Of a stretch of DNA of 64,000 nucleotides, positions 15,939-24,696 are shown piece by piece. Origin of the DNA: Planctomycetota bacterium (GTDB lineage Bacteria; Planctomycetota; UBA1135; GCA-002686595); the NCBI GenBank assembly GCA_016714045.1, contig JADJNY010000005.1, positions 434,001-498,000 on the forward strand, read 5' to 3'. A model generated the notes under the pieces. That model did not search any database and was not told the origin of the DNA. It saw only the letters and a list, made by a program, of their open reading frames with translations. A program made the position numbers and the translations under genes. How positions within the stretch are numbered: position 1 is the first letter of the stretch; every line of letters starts with the position of its first letter.

Positions 15939-17120
15939 ATGACGAAGTCGAACTGGTTCGCGCTGGCCGTGGTCCCCGCCCTGGCCGTGGCGCTGGTCCC
16001 GCAGGCGGGGAAGGCCCAGGACGAGCGCGCTCCGAAGCGCGAGCGCCTCGTGCGCGTCGCCGAAGGCGCGGATCCGGCCGAGCGCACGGCGCGCGAGACG
16101 GACGAAGCGCGTGCGTTCGACCGCAACGCGTGGAAGGCGAAGCTCGGGAACCGCGATCTCGCCGCGCGCGAGCGGGACTTCGACACGCTGCTCGAGCTCG
16201 CGCGCCGTGATGGCGCCGCGCGCGAGGCGCTCGAAGCGTGGTCTCAGGACGACGCCGCGGGCGAGCTCGCGTGGACGAGCCGCCTCGCGCTCCGCGAGCT
16301 CGGTCCCGCGCGGCGTGCGGGCGGCGGCGGGTGGTGGCAGCGCACGACACCGCGGTCGTTCGCCGGGCCGGACTTCGAAGCTCTCCAGCGCCAGATGGAC
16401 GATCTCCACCGCCAGTTCGGCGGCATGGACGACCTGTTCGGCGACCTGCAGCGTCGCATGGACTCGCTCTTCCAACGCGGCGCGCCGGGCCTCGCTCCGG
16501 GCGTGCCGGGCCGCGTCGACTCGCACTCGTCGTTCTCGCTGCGCTCGGGGCCCGACGGCGTCGAGGTCGAGGTCGAGGACGGCCAGGGCGACGAGCGCCA
16601 CACGCAGACGTACAAGGCGGAGTCGCTCGAGGAGCTCCTCGAGCAGCATCCCGAGCTCAAGGACCGCATCCAAGGCGACGGTCAGGGCTTCCTGTTCGGC
16701 GGCCCCGGCGGCGCGCCGCGCGCTCGGTCGTTCGGGTTCACGACGCCGTTCGGCGGCGGGGCGCGGACGCTGACGCCGGGCGCCGAGCCGCCGCGCCTCG
16801 GCCTCCAGTGCCGGCCGCCGACCGAAGACGAGGCGAAGGAGCTCGGGCTCGAGGCGGGCGTCGGCCTGCGCACGAGCGAAGTCGTGGCCGGCTCGCTCGC
16901 CGAGCGACTCGGCATCCGCGCGGGGGACGTGCTCGTGGAGCTCGACGGAACCGTGGTGAAGGATCGCGAGACGGTCGCCGAGGTGCTGCGGGCCCGCAAG
17001 CCCGGCGACGAGCTGCGCGCGACGATCGTCGACGCGAAGGGCAAGCGCCGCACGCTCACCTACGTGCAGAAGCTCGAGCGGGGCCACGACGCGCAGCCCG
17101 GAGACGGCGCGCGCTTCTGA
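15939..17120 (+). CDS. Exported PDZ-domain protein
   Basis: 393 residues from ATG at 15939, with GAGGTG about 7 nt upstream. Signal peptide MTKSNWFALAVVPALAVALV ending near KAQ. The middle is charged and includes a Met/Asp/Phe-rich helical stretch (DDLHRQFGGMDDLFGDLQRR, about 150-169). The C-terminal 95 residues form a PDZ domain: GLQCRPPTEDEAKELGL, VVAGSLAERLGIRAGDVLVE, DRETVAEVLRARKPGDEL. No protease domain is attached, so it may be a binding partner or adaptor. Its place after a sigma/anti-sigma pair suggests a role in envelope stress sensing, which is inference. Confidence 0.75.
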   Translation: MTKSNWFALAVVPALAVALVPQAGKAQDERAPKRERLVRVAEGADPAERTARETDEARAFDRNAWKAKLGNRDLAARERDFDTLLELARRDGAAREALEAWSQDDAAGELAWTSRLALRELGPARRAGGGGWWQRTTPRSFAGPDFEALQRQMDDLHRQFGGMDDLFGDLQRRMDSLFQRGAPGLAPGVPGRVDSHSSFSLRSGPDGVEVEVEDGQGDERHTQTYKAESLEELLEQHPELKDRIQGDGQGFLFGGPGGAPRARSFGFTTPFGGGARTLTPGAEPPRLGLQCRPPTEDEAKELGLEAGVGLRTSEVVAGSLAERLGIRAGDVLVELDGTVVKDRETVAEVLRARKPGDELRATIVDAKGKRRTLTYVQKLERGHDAQPGDGARF

Positions 17121-17201
17121 GCCGACGCTCGAGCGTGAGCTCGAACTCGCGCGCCGTGCGGATCGCTCCGCGCGGCGCGCGTGCGTTTGCGCGCTCGTGG
17201 G

Positions 17202-18452
17202 TCAACCGCGGCGCGGGGTCGCGCGTCGCACGACGTGCAGGAGCGCGATCCACGCGACGAGCTCGATCGCGCGCGCGAGCGTCGCGGACGAGAGCCGCGA
17301 GCCCCAGCCCGCGTAGACGTCGAGGTACGCGAGCGAGTCGGCGTGCGCGAGCTCGGCCCGCGGCACGGGCAGGAGCACGCCCACGCGGTTGAAGACGCCG
17401 AGCGCGACGAGCGCGAGCACGAGCTCCGCGCGCCCGATCGGACGCTCCTCGGCCGTCGCGAACGCGGCGAGCACGGCGAGCTGCACGGGCAGCCCGTAGC
17501 TCACGAAGGTGCTCACGTTCGTTCCGCCGTAGAGCGTGAGGAGCAGCACGAGCCCGAGCGCGAGCCCCCACGGCGCGGCCGCGCGGATCGGGCCCGCGCG
17601 CCACGCGCGCCAGCGTTCGTGCGTGACGAGCAGCAGGCACGGCAGGAAGTAGCTCGCGACGGAGAAGACGACGTTCACGTCGCGCTCCCAGCGGAGGGGC
17701 ACCCACCTGAGGTAGATCCAGACGTTCTCGAGGCTCGACAGGTCGACGAACTGCTGCGAGCGTTCGACGGGGATCGCCGCGCGCAGCCCGAGGAAGACGA
17801 AGGCCGTCGCGAGCACGACGAGCCCGGCGCGGCCGAAGCGCCGCTCGCGCGCGGCCTGCCACGCGAGCACGCCGAGCGGCACGAGCAGGAACTCCTTGAA
17901 GGCGAGCCCCACGAGCGCGACGGCGAGCGCCGCGGCGAAGCGCCGGCGCGCGATCGCCAGGAGCGCGCCGAGCAGGAACGGGTACGCGCCCGCGTCCACC
18001 AGCGTCGGGAAGAAGAGCGGCAGCTTCAGGTGGAAGAACGACAAGGCGACGACGGCCTGGAGCCCGAGCGCCGCGCCGGCCGCGAGGCTGAGCGCGCGGG
18101 CGAAGCGCCACGCGAGGAACAGCGTTGCGACGAGCGCCGTGCGCGTCACAACGTCGAAGCCGACGAGCACGTCGACGCCGAGGAGCCCCGCGACGGCGCG
18201 CGCGAGGAGCGGGACGCCGGGACGGTACGCGAACGGCGCTACGAGGTGCTCGTTCCCGGCGAGACCGTTCTGCGCGACGTCCACGTACGAGACGGCGTCC
18301 CACAAGGGCGGCGTCCCGTTCGTGACGAGGTCGACGCCGAGCACCCAGAGCGCCGCGACGAGGAGCGCGACGCCCGTCTCGCGCCCCGTCGGCACCGACT
18401 CGGTCGCGGTCGATCGCGGGCTCACGCGCTCACGCGGCTCCGTGCGGCGCAC
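17202..18452 (-). CDS. Polytopic integral membrane protein of unknown function
   Basis: 416 residues starting with GTG at 18452, with about ten hydrophobic segments (for example VALLVAALWVLGVDLV, LAAGAALGLQAVVALSFFHL, AALAVALVGLAFKEFLLVPL, GLALGLVLLLTLYGG). A first periplasmic loop with D and Y residues (PPLWDAVSYVDVAQNG) after TM1 is like GT-C glycosyltransferase-type membrane proteins, but I cannot assign a family. It converges with the PDZ gene (81 nt between stops) and follows the TPR lipoprotein gene by 47 nt. Confidence 0.7.
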   Translation of the reverse strand: MRRTEPRERVSPRSTATESVPTGRETGVALLVAALWVLGVDLVTNGTPPLWDAVSYVDVAQNGLAGNEHLVAPFAYRPGVPLLARAVAGLLGVDVLVGFDVVTRTALVATLFLAWRFARALSLAAGAALGLQAVVALSFFHLKLPLFFPTLVDAGAYPFLLGALLAIARRRFAAALAVALVGLAFKEFLLVPLGVLAWQAARERRFGRAGLVVLATAFVFLGLRAAIPVERSQQFVDLSSLENVWIYLRWVPLRWERDVNVVFSVASYFLPCLLLVTHERWRAWRAGPIRAAAPWGLALGLVLLLTLYGGTNVSTFVSYGLPVQLAVLAAFATAEERPIGRAELVLALVALGVFNRVGVLLPVPRAELAHADSLAYLDVYAGWGSRLSSATLARAIELVAWIALLHVVRRATPRRG

Positions 18453-18499
18453 GAGCCGGGCCGTCGCCGCGCTGGGGGATCACGAGCGCCACGTCGGCG

Positions 18500-19492
18500 T
18501 CACGGCGCGCGCGCGGTGCGCAGCGCCTCTTCGCATTCGCGCCGCAGGTTCCAGGCGCGGCGCACGTCGGGGTGGTCGAACGGCTGCGTCGAGAGGCGCA
18601 GGAACGTGTCGAGGTCCTGGATCGCTCGGTCGTGCTTGTGCTGCGCCTTTCGCAGTTCGGCGCGGCGTCCGTAGAACTCGGGCTGCTCGGGGTCGAGCTC
18701 GATCGCCTGCGTGACGTGCGCCTCGGCCTCGGAGTCGCGCTGCAGCTCGTGGAGCAGCACGGACGCCGTCAGGTGCGTCTTCGCCTGCAGCTCCGAGTAC
18801 TGCTTCACGAAGTTGCGAAAGCGCGCCTCCTCGTCGGCGGACATGTCGGGGCGGACCATCTGCTTCTTCCAGAAGTCGAGATCGACCTGCGTCGCCGTGA
18901 TCAGCTTCTCGGCCCAGCCCAGGCTCGCGACCTGATCGCCCAGGAGCCCGTGCACGCGCGCGAGCCCGTTCATCGCGTCCGTGTCCTGTTCGTGCTCTTG
19001 GATCACGCGCTCGTAGCGCGCGACGGACTCGCGCCACGCCTTGCGCGCGGCCTCGCGCAGCTCGACGACGCGCTGTTTCGGGTCGGCGGCTTCGGTGACC
19101 CGTTGACCGCTCTCGATCGCGTCCGCGGCCTCGTCGTAGGCGAGGCCCTTGCGCTCGAGCGCGATCGCGAGGCACAGGCGCACCTGGTAGTCGCCCTCGT
19201 TCTCGACCTTGGTGAGCAGGCTCTCCGCGCGCAGCACGTCCTCGGGTCGGCCGCGCTTGATGAGCACCTTCGCGCTCAGGAGCTTGAGCTTGACGTTCTT
19301 CTCGTCGAGCTCGAGGCCCTTCCGCGTCTGGCCCTCGGCGCGGTCGAGCTCGCCCATGGCGAGGTACTGCTGCGCGAGCTCCGTGTGGTTCTCGATCAGC
19401 TTCTGCTTGTCCTTCGCGCTGTAGCCGCTCGAGTTGCAGGCGGCGAGCACGAGCGTCGCCGAGGCGAGGAGGATGGGGAGGGGACGCGGCAT
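18500..19492 (-). CDS. TPR-repeat lipoprotein
   Basis: 330 residues. Signal peptide with lipobox LAAC (C19). The mature protein is alpha-helical with TPR-type units, for example HTELAQQYLAMGELDRAEGQ (about 36-55) and EAHVTQAIELDPEQPEFYGR near 265. Such proteins act as scaffolds in the periplasm or on the outer membrane. Probably cotranscribed with the polytopic membrane protein downstream and rqcH/ndk upstream (gaps of 47 and 66 nt). Specific partner unknown. Confidence 0.85.
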   Translation of the reverse strand: MPRPLPILLASATLVLAACNSSGYSAKDKQKLIENHTELAQQYLAMGELDRAEGQTRKGLELDEKNVKLKLLSAKVLIKRGRPEDVLRAESLLTKVENEGDYQVRLCLAIALERKGLAYDEAADAIESGQRVTEAADPKQRVVELREAARKAWRESVARYERVIQEHEQDTDAMNGLARVHGLLGDQVASLGWAEKLITATQVDLDFWKKQMVRPDMSADEEARFRNFVKQYSELQAKTHLTASVLLHELQRDSEAEAHVTQAIELDPEQPEFYGRRAELRKAQHKHDRAIQDLDTFLRLSTQPFDHPDVRRAWNLRRECEEALRTARAP

Positions 19493-19558
19493 GGTGCGCC
19501 TTTCGTCGGTCGTAGGAACGGGGGCAGAGGATAGCGCCGCGAGCGGGCGACGCGCGCG

Positions 19559-21214
19559 CTACTCCGACTCGGAGCCGCCCGGCGGGCGGTGGGAGCCCAA
19601 TAACCGCTGCAGTCGCTCGGGTTGCAGGCGCAGCTCGAGGATCTTCCCGCCGGAAAGAGTCACGAGGCCCGCCTTGGCGCCGCGCGGCTTGTGGACCTCC
19701 TTCTGGCGCGCCACGTGGACGCGCGCACGCCCTGCGCCGCGCAGGGGCGAGAAGTGGACCGCGAGGTGCGCGGCGTCGACGAGCTCGTCGGGGTCGGGCT
19801 CCTTCCCGCGCTCGTCGATGCGGAGCACGACGTGGCTGCCCGGCGTGTCCGCCGTGTGGAGCCAGAGGTCGTTGCCGCGGGCGTGCTTGAACGTCAGCGC
19901 GTCGTTGTCCTTCGCGTTGCGCCCGACGCGGATCTCGGAGCCGCGCGCGCCCTGGAAGCTCTTGTAGGGGACGCGCGGAGCCGGCGCCTTGGGTTTGCGG
20001 TCCGCCGGCACGGCGGTCTGCGCGGGTTCGAGGAGGCCGCGCTCGACGGCGTCGGCCTCGACGGAGGCGGGGTCGGCGTCGGCGAGCCGCGCCTCGAGCG
20101 CCTCGAGCGCCGCGACCTTCCCGCGCGCGAGCGCGAGCTCGGCGTCGACCGCCTGCAGCGCGCGCTCGAGCTTCTTCGCGCGGTCGAAGAAGCGTTCGAG
20201 GTTCTCGTGCGGCGAGAGCTTCGCCTCGAGCGCGATGCGCCGCTTCGCTCCGTCGCCCGCGAAGAAGTCGTCGACCTCGATCGACGTCATGCCGCGCGCG
20301 AGCTCGTGGAGGTGCGCCTTGAGCAGCTCACCCTCCTCGCGCACGCGCTCGAAGTCGCGGCTCGCGCCGAGGCGCTGCTCGAGCCCGCGCACGAGCGAGC
20401 GCGCGCGCTCGAGCTTGCGCGCGAGGCGCTCGGCGACGCGCTTCGTCTCGCGCGCGGTGCGCGCCTCGCGCGCCTGCGCGCCGAGCGCCGCTTCGACGAG
20501 CCACGAGAGCGGCGCGGCGGTCTCGCGGGCGGGTGCGAGCGCGCGCAGCGCCAGCCAGGGATCCGCCGGTGCGGTCGGGGCGGCGTCCGGACCGGCGAGC
20601 GTGGGGGAGCCGACCTTCGCGGGGTCGCCGGAGGGCGGTGTGGCGGCGCGCCCACCCGAGCGGGACGCTTTCGCGGGCGCGCTCCACGCCTTGCCGACGA
20701 CGAGGCGCGCGTCGCGCTTCCCCTCGGGGGGCGGCACGAGCAGGTCGAGCACGAGGTCGCCGCGGCCGAGCAGCACGAGGTTCGCGTGCCGACCGAACAG
20801 CTCGAGCACGAGCGCGCGCCGTTCGCCGACGGGCGTGTCGCGCCATTCGACGAGCGCGATGCGGTCGCCGGCGACGGGCGTGCACTCGACGAAGGTCGCG
20901 CCGACGAGCTCGGCCGCGAGCCGGCGGAAGAACGGCCCGAGCGGGCCGTCGTGGCGCTCCGTGCGCTCGTGCTGCGCGTGGAGGCGAGGTGCCTCCGGGT
21001 CGGCGGAGAGCCGCACGCGCCGCACACCGCGCTCGCCGTCCTGCTCGAGCACGAGCACGACGTCCGCGGGCGGCAGCGCCACGAGCTCCTTCAGGCGTGC
21101 GCCGCGCGCGAGGGTCTGGATCTCGCGCGCGAGCGCCGCCACCTGCGCGGCGTCGAGGTTCAGGCGAGCTCTTCCTGCACGCTGTAGATCCACTCGAGCG
21201 CGGGCTGCGTCCAC
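19559..21214 (-). CDS. rqcH: NFACT-family ribosome quality control protein RqcH
   Basis: Up to 551 residues. The ATG at 21214 lies inside ndk; homology begins at LNLDAAQVAALAREIQTL, right after the ndk stop, so the true start may be GTG 21193 or CTG 21163, the latter overlapping the ndk TGA. Order: NFACT-N (with the tRNA-contacting Asp-Arg in VAGDRIALVEW), coiled-coil region (about 255-395), and NFACT-R with YKSFQGARGSEIRVGRNAKD, DLWLHTADTPGSHVVLR, AAHLAVHFSPLRG and VHVARQKEVHKPRGAKAG. Family knowledge: RqcH binds obstructed 50S subunits and recruits tRNA-Ala to add alanine tails marking stalled peptides for decay. The retained Asp-Arg suggests it is tailing-competent. Confidence 0.9.
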   Translation of the reverse strand: MDAARARVDLQRAGRARLNLDAAQVAALAREIQTLARGARLKELVALPPADVVLVLEQDGERGVRRVRLSADPEAPRLHAQHERTERHDGPLGPFFRRLAAELVGATFVECTPVAGDRIALVEWRDTPVGERRALVLELFGRHANLVLLGRGDLVLDLLVPPPEGKRDARLVVGKAWSAPAKASRSGGRAATPPSGDPAKVGSPTLAGPDAAPTAPADPWLALRALAPARETAAPLSWLVEAALGAQAREARTARETKRVAERLARKLERARSLVRGLEQRLGASRDFERVREEGELLKAHLHELARGMTSIEVDDFFAGDGAKRRIALEAKLSPHENLERFFDRAKKLERALQAVDAELALARGKVAALEALEARLADADPASVEADAVERGLLEPAQTAVPADRKPKAPAPRVPYKSFQGARGSEIRVGRNAKDNDALTFKHARGNDLWLHTADTPGSHVVLRIDERGKEPDPDELVDAAHLAVHFSPLRGAGRARVHVARQKEVHKPRGAKAGLVTLSGGKILELRLQPERLQRLLGSHRPPGGSESE

Positions 21215-21633
21215 TCGCAGAGCTCCGTCGCGTCGGAGAAGAACAGCGCGAGCTCCTTCTTCGCCGCTTCGGGGCTGTCCGAGCCGTGCACGAGGTTGTT
21301 CGAGAAGCTCATGCCGAGGTCGCCGCGGATCGTGCCCGGCTCGGCCTGGCGCGAGTTCGTCTTGCCGATGAGCTTGCGCATCACCTCGATCGCTTCCTTG
21401 CCTTCGATCGCGATCGCGACGACGGGGCCGCTCGTCATGAACTGCACGAGCTTCGGATAGAAGGGGCGCTCCTTGTGCACCGAGTAGTGCTCCTCGACGA
21501 GCTTCCTCGGGAACTGGCGCAGCTTGAGGCCGACGATCTGGAGGCCCTTCTTCTCGATGCGTTGGAGGATCTCGCCGATCAGACCGCGTTGGACGGCGTC
21601 GGGCTTCAGGAGGATGAGCGTGCGTTCGAGCAT
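21160..21633 (-). CDS. ndk: Nucleoside diphosphate kinase
   Basis: 157 residues from ATG at 21633. It transfers the gamma phosphate between nucleoside triphosphates and diphosphates via a phosphohistidine, here H116 in NNLVHGSDS. Other family marks: ERTLILLKPDAVQRGLIG at the start, YSVHKERPFYPKLVQFMTSG, and RGDLGMS. The C-terminus (TELCEWTQPALEWIY) is about 15 residues longer than the 140-residue minimal form, as in many bacteria. The frame is open upstream, but with no homology. Overlaps the 5' end of rqcH. Confidence 0.96.
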   Translation of the reverse strand: MLERTLILLKPDAVQRGLIGEILQRIEKKGLQIVGLKLRQFPRKLVEEHYSVHKERPFYPKLVQFMTSGPVVAIAIEGKEAIEVMRKLIGKTNSRQAEPGTIRGDLGMSFSNNLVHGSDSPEAAKKELALFFSDATELCEWTQPALEWIYSVQEELA

Positions 21634-22005
21634 GGTGTTCTTCGGAGCGGCGCGGCGCGCGGCCGCGCTCGTGGGGGATTGGGGCGCCGCTCGCGCGGCG
21701 ACCGCGGTGGCCGCCGCGAGGGGCGCGGCGGAGAAAAAGCGCAGGAGTCTACCGAGGCCGCGGAGGCGACTCCATGCCGCTCCGAGCGCAGGCGACCTCC
21801 CGCCCGAGGTCGCGGGCCGTGCGCCCTTTTTTTTGGCGCCGTCGTTGACCTCCGGGTCGTCCTCCCTACACTCTTCGCCCCATCGATCCCGGAAGGCCCG
21901 CGCGGTCTTCCGTCGTTCTCGAAGAACCCCTCCTGGAGCGAATCGGTCGCGCGCGCCGCGGTCCGAGCGCATCCGCTCTCCGATCCGAAACCGCACGTCC
22001 CCGCG
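21634..22005. other. Divergent intergenic region ndk / ATP synthase operon
   Basis: About 370 nt without a gene. It holds a T8 tract (21827-21834) after a small inverted repeat (gcgacctc 21792-21799 / gaggtcgc 21806-21813), and the best promoter candidate in the window at 21845-21872. The ndk promoter (minus) must also lie here but is not obvious. Confidence 0.6.
21845..21872 (+). promoter_or_regulatory. Candidate sigma-70 type promoter of the ATP synthase operon
   Basis: TTGACC (21845-21850), 16-nt spacer, TACACT (21867-21872), followed by a GC-poorer start region. It stands 133 nt before the first gene of the operon. Prediction from hexamer similarity only. Confidence 0.5.
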
Positions 22006-22314
22006 ATGGCGTCGAGCCCTTCTCCCGGCCGCGAGCCGAGCCCGAAGCGCGCGCCCGCGCAGGGCGAGCTCACGCGCGAGTTCACGCGCTACGCCGGGCT
22101 GGGCTTCCAGTTCGTCGCTGCGCTCGGCGTGTTCGGACTCCTCGGCGGATGGCTGGACTCACGGCTCGGTACGCGGCCCTGGCTGCTCGTCGTCGGCATC
22201 TTTGTCGGCGCGGCACTCGGCTTCTACTCGCTCTTGAAGGCCATCCCCTCTGGTTCGCGTGCTCCGCGCTCCGGTCCGCCGGACGACGAAGCCCGCACGC
22301 CTCCCACCCGCTGA
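22006..22314 (+). CDS. AtpZ/AtpI-family small membrane protein, first gene of the ATP synthase operon
   Basis: 102 residues from ATG at 22006. Two transmembrane helices: FTRYAGLGFQFVAALGVFGL (about 26-45) and WLLVVGIFVGAALGFYSLLK (about 59-78), separated by a short GGWLDSRLGTRP loop. This YAGLGFQF...GGWLD pattern is typical of the AtpZ/AtpI family found before atpB, thought to help c-ring assembly or Mg2+/Ca2+ supply. Pro/Ser-rich ends flank the hairpin. Confidence 0.85.
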   Translation: MASSPSPGREPSPKRAPAQGELTREFTRYAGLGFQFVAALGVFGLLGGWLDSRLGTRPWLLVVGIFVGAALGFYSLLKAIPSGSRAPRSGPPDDEARTPPTR

Positions 22315-22336
22315 GCCCCCGTCCCTCGCACGCGTC

Positions 22337-22711
22337 GTGACCCGCACCACCGTCCTCACGCTGCTGCTCCTCGCCGCTGCCGGCCTCGTCGCCTGGCAGC
22401 TCGGCGGGTCCGTGGGCGCGGGCGTGCTCGCGGGGTTCCTCGTCGGCGCGTCGTTCACGGGCCTCGCGCTCGCGTGGCAGCGCCACCACCTCGTGCACCG
22501 TCCGCAGCGCGCGCTGCAGTCGGTGGTCGAGGGCTTCCTCTTCAAGCTGCTCGTGCTCCTCATGGCCGCGTTCGCGCTGCGCTACATCCCCGCCGCAGCG
22601 GCGATCTTCGACTGGAGGAGCTTCCTCGTCGCCTTCGCCGCGGCCGCCTTCGCGCTCCTCGCGATGGGCACCGCGGACAATCTGCGTCACGTCAAGGAGC
22701 GACGCGCATGA
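22337..22711 (+). CDS. ATP synthase subunit I-like membrane protein
   Basis: 124 residues from GTG at 22337 (an upstream GTG at 22259 would overlap the previous gene by 56 nt). Four hydrophobic helices: VLTLLLLAAAGLVAWQLGG, VGAGVLAGFLVGASFTGLAL, FLFKLLVLLMAAFALRYIP and SFLVAFAAAAFALLAMG. Position and topology match AtpI-type proteins that precede atpB and assist FoF1 assembly; sequence similarity is weak, so the assignment rests mostly on context. The stop overlaps the atpB start as ATGA. Confidence 0.7.
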   Translation: MTRTTVLTLLLLAAAGLVAWQLGGSVGAGVLAGFLVGASFTGLALAWQRHHLVHRPQRALQSVVEGFLFKLLVLLMAAFALRYIPAAAAIFDWRSFLVAFAAAAFALLAMGTADNLRHVKERRA

Positions 22712-23667
22712 GCTTCGGTCAGGCCCTCGGCACGTTGTTCTCCAGCGTGCGCTTCTGGATCGTGCTCCTCGTCGTGGGCGGCGCGTGCGCGTTCACCGCG
22801 CAGTACGCCGAGCACCACACGAACGAGAACGTCTTCCAGCTCCTCTACATGCACTTGATGCCGGCGAAGCTCGTCGGCGGTCATGGCGAGCACGCTGCAG
22901 CGCTCCTCGCGTTCGACCTGCCCGCCGGCTGGACGCTGTTCGACATGGACGTCGCGAAGCCGGGCGTGCAGCTCGTCGCGACGAACCTCCAGGTCTTCCA
23001 GCTCGCCGCGGTGCTCCTGATCTTTGTCTGCTTCTCGGGCGTCTCGAGCTACCTGCGCACCGGCCAGGGCGACTGGCTCACGCGCATCTTCGCGGGCTTC
23101 GCGCTCTGGGTGCGCGACGAGATGGTCGTCGCGACGCTCGGCAAGGAAGTGGGGCGCAAGCTCACGCCGTCCTTCCTCACGCTGTTCTTCTTCATCCTGT
23201 TCATGAACCTGATGGGGCTCGTGCCGCACTCCGCGACCGCGACCGCCAGCATCTTCGTGACGGGGGCGCTCGCCGTCGTGACCTTCGTGTCCATGATCGG
23301 CGGCGGTATGGTCGCGCAGGGGCCGTTCGCGTTCTGGAAGAACCTCGTGCCGCACGTGCCGATCGCGATCTGGCCCCTGATGCTCGTCGTCGAGCTCGCG
23401 GGCCTCGTGATCAAGCCGTTCGCGTTGATGATCCGTCTCTTCGCGAACATGACGGGTGGGCACATGGTCGTGCTCTCCTTCATGGGCCTGATCTTCTACT
23501 TCGCCGCGAGCGCTTCGCCGGCCGTCGGCTGGGCCGCGTCGCCCGTCGCGCTCGGCTTCGCGATCTTCATCATGATCATCGAGTCGTTCGTCGCGCTCTT
23601 GCAGGCCTACATCTTCACGCAGCTCACGATCCTCTTCGTGGGCGCATCGATCCATCCCGAGCACTGA
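22708..23667 (+). CDS. atpB: ATP synthase Fo subunit a
   Basis: 319 residues from ATG at 22708, overlapping the previous stop. Subunit a forms the two half-channels that bring protons to the c-ring. The essential arginine is R243 in PFALMIRLFANMTGGHMV; other family features are FFILFMNLMGLVPHSATATA and the last helix IMIIESFVALLQAYIFTQLT. The long N-terminal extension (about 40-130), including a hydrophilic stretch rich in His/Glu/Gly, is like the enlarged a subunits of Planctomycetota and Bacteroidota rather than the 270-residue E. coli form. Confidence 0.96.
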   Translation: MSFGQALGTLFSSVRFWIVLLVVGGACAFTAQYAEHHTNENVFQLLYMHLMPAKLVGGHGEHAAALLAFDLPAGWTLFDMDVAKPGVQLVATNLQVFQLAAVLLIFVCFSGVSSYLRTGQGDWLTRIFAGFALWVRDEMVVATLGKEVGRKLTPSFLTLFFFILFMNLMGLVPHSATATASIFVTGALAVVTFVSMIGGGMVAQGPFAFWKNLVPHVPIAIWPLMLVVELAGLVIKPFALMIRLFANMTGGHMVVLSFMGLIFYFAASASPAVGWAASPVALGFAIFIMIIESFVALLQAYIFTQLTILFVGASIHPEH

Positions 23668-23765
23668 GCGCCGCTCGCGCTCGGGACCACCAGAGAACCA
23701 CCGGACTAGTAACCCCAAACCCGCGCGACGGCCCCGAGCCCGAGCGCATCGAGGAGACCCATTTC

Positions 23766-24011
23766 ATGAACGTTCCCCCCGTCGAAGAGTCGCTCGCGAT
23801 CGCCAAGATGGGCGCCGGCATCGGTGCCGGTCTCGTCGCCATCGGCGTCGGCATGGGCATCGGCAAGATCGGCGGCGCGGCCGCCGAAGGCATCGCCCGC
23901 CAGCCGGAAGCGCAGGGCGACATCCGCGGCGCCGCGATTCTTCTCGCCGCGCTCATCGAAGGCGTCGGCCTCTTCGGCCTCGTCATCACGCTGCTCATCG
24001 CGATCGCCTGA
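23766..24011 (+). CDS. atpE: ATP synthase Fo subunit c
   Basis: 81 residues, a two-helix hairpin. Helix 1 is glycine-rich (GAGIGAGLVAIGVGMGIGKI), the loop has ARQPEAQ for contact with gamma/epsilon, and helix 2 carries the ion-binding E65 in ALIEGVGLFGLVI. E65 is followed by Gly rather than the Ser/Thr seen in sodium-binding c subunits, which suggests proton coupling (inference). It forms the rotor ring of FoF1 in the membrane. 98 nt separate it from atpB. Confidence 0.96.
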   Translation: MNVPPVEESLAIAKMGAGIGAGLVAIGVGMGIGKIGGAAAEGIARQPEAQGDIRGAAILLAALIEGVGLFGLVITLLIAIA

Positions 24012-24147
24012 GCCGCACCCCGCCGGAGGCGCGGCTCCTCGCGGGCCGCGCTCCGGTGCGCGGACGGTCGCGCTCGAACGCGACCGCCGTTTCCCCCGAT
24101 CGATTCCTTCGGCACGCACCGCGACGCCCGTCGACAGGCCAAGAGCC

Positions 24148-24696
24148 ATGCACACGTTCCTCAACCTCGCGCTCCTCTCGGAAGGCGAAGGCGGGTTCAA
24201 CCCGCTCGACCCGCACGGGATCGGCATCGCCTTCTGGACCTGGCTGATCTTCCTCCTCTCGCTGCCCTTCATCTGGAAGGTCGTGATGGGGCCGGTCACC
24301 AAGGCGCTCGAAGCGCGCGACGACCAGGCCGCCAAGGCCATCGTCGCCGCCGAGGACGCGAAGAAGGGCGCCGAGTCGGCGCGCGCCGAGGTCGAGACGA
24401 AGCTCGCCGAGGCGAACCGGCAAGCCGCGCAGATCGTCGAGGAAGCGCGTCTGCGCGCCGAATCGCGCGACAAGCAGCTCGCCGAGCAGGCGAAGAAGGA
24501 AGCCGCTGCGATGCTCGAACGCGCGCGCTCCGAGATCCGGGCCGAGCAAGAGAAGGCCGTCTCCGCGATCCGTCGCGAAGTGGTCGACCTTTCGCTCAAC
24601 GCCGCGGGCACCGTGATCAAGCGCAAGATCGACGCCACGGACGACCGCCGGCTCGTCGAAGAACTCGTCGCGTCGGTCAAGGACGGCCGGTCGTGA
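24148..24696 (+). CDS. atpF: ATP synthase Fo subunit b
   Basis: 182 residues from ATG at 24148. One N-terminal membrane helix (about 27-48, IAFWTWLIFLLSLPFIWKVV) followed by a long charged coiled coil (about 52-165, rich in Ala, Glu, Lys and Arg), the peripheral stalk that stops alpha3beta3 from turning. Only one b-type gene is present, so the stalk is probably a homodimer. The stop overlaps the atpH start as GTGA. Confidence 0.95.
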   Translation: MHTFLNLALLSEGEGGFNPLDPHGIGIAFWTWLIFLLSLPFIWKVVMGPVTKALEARDDQAAKAIVAAEDAKKGAESARAEVETKLAEANRQAAQIVEEARLRAESRDKQLAEQAKKEAAAMLERARSEIRAEQEKAVSAIRREVVDLSLNAAGTVIKRKIDATDDRRLVEELVASVKDGRS

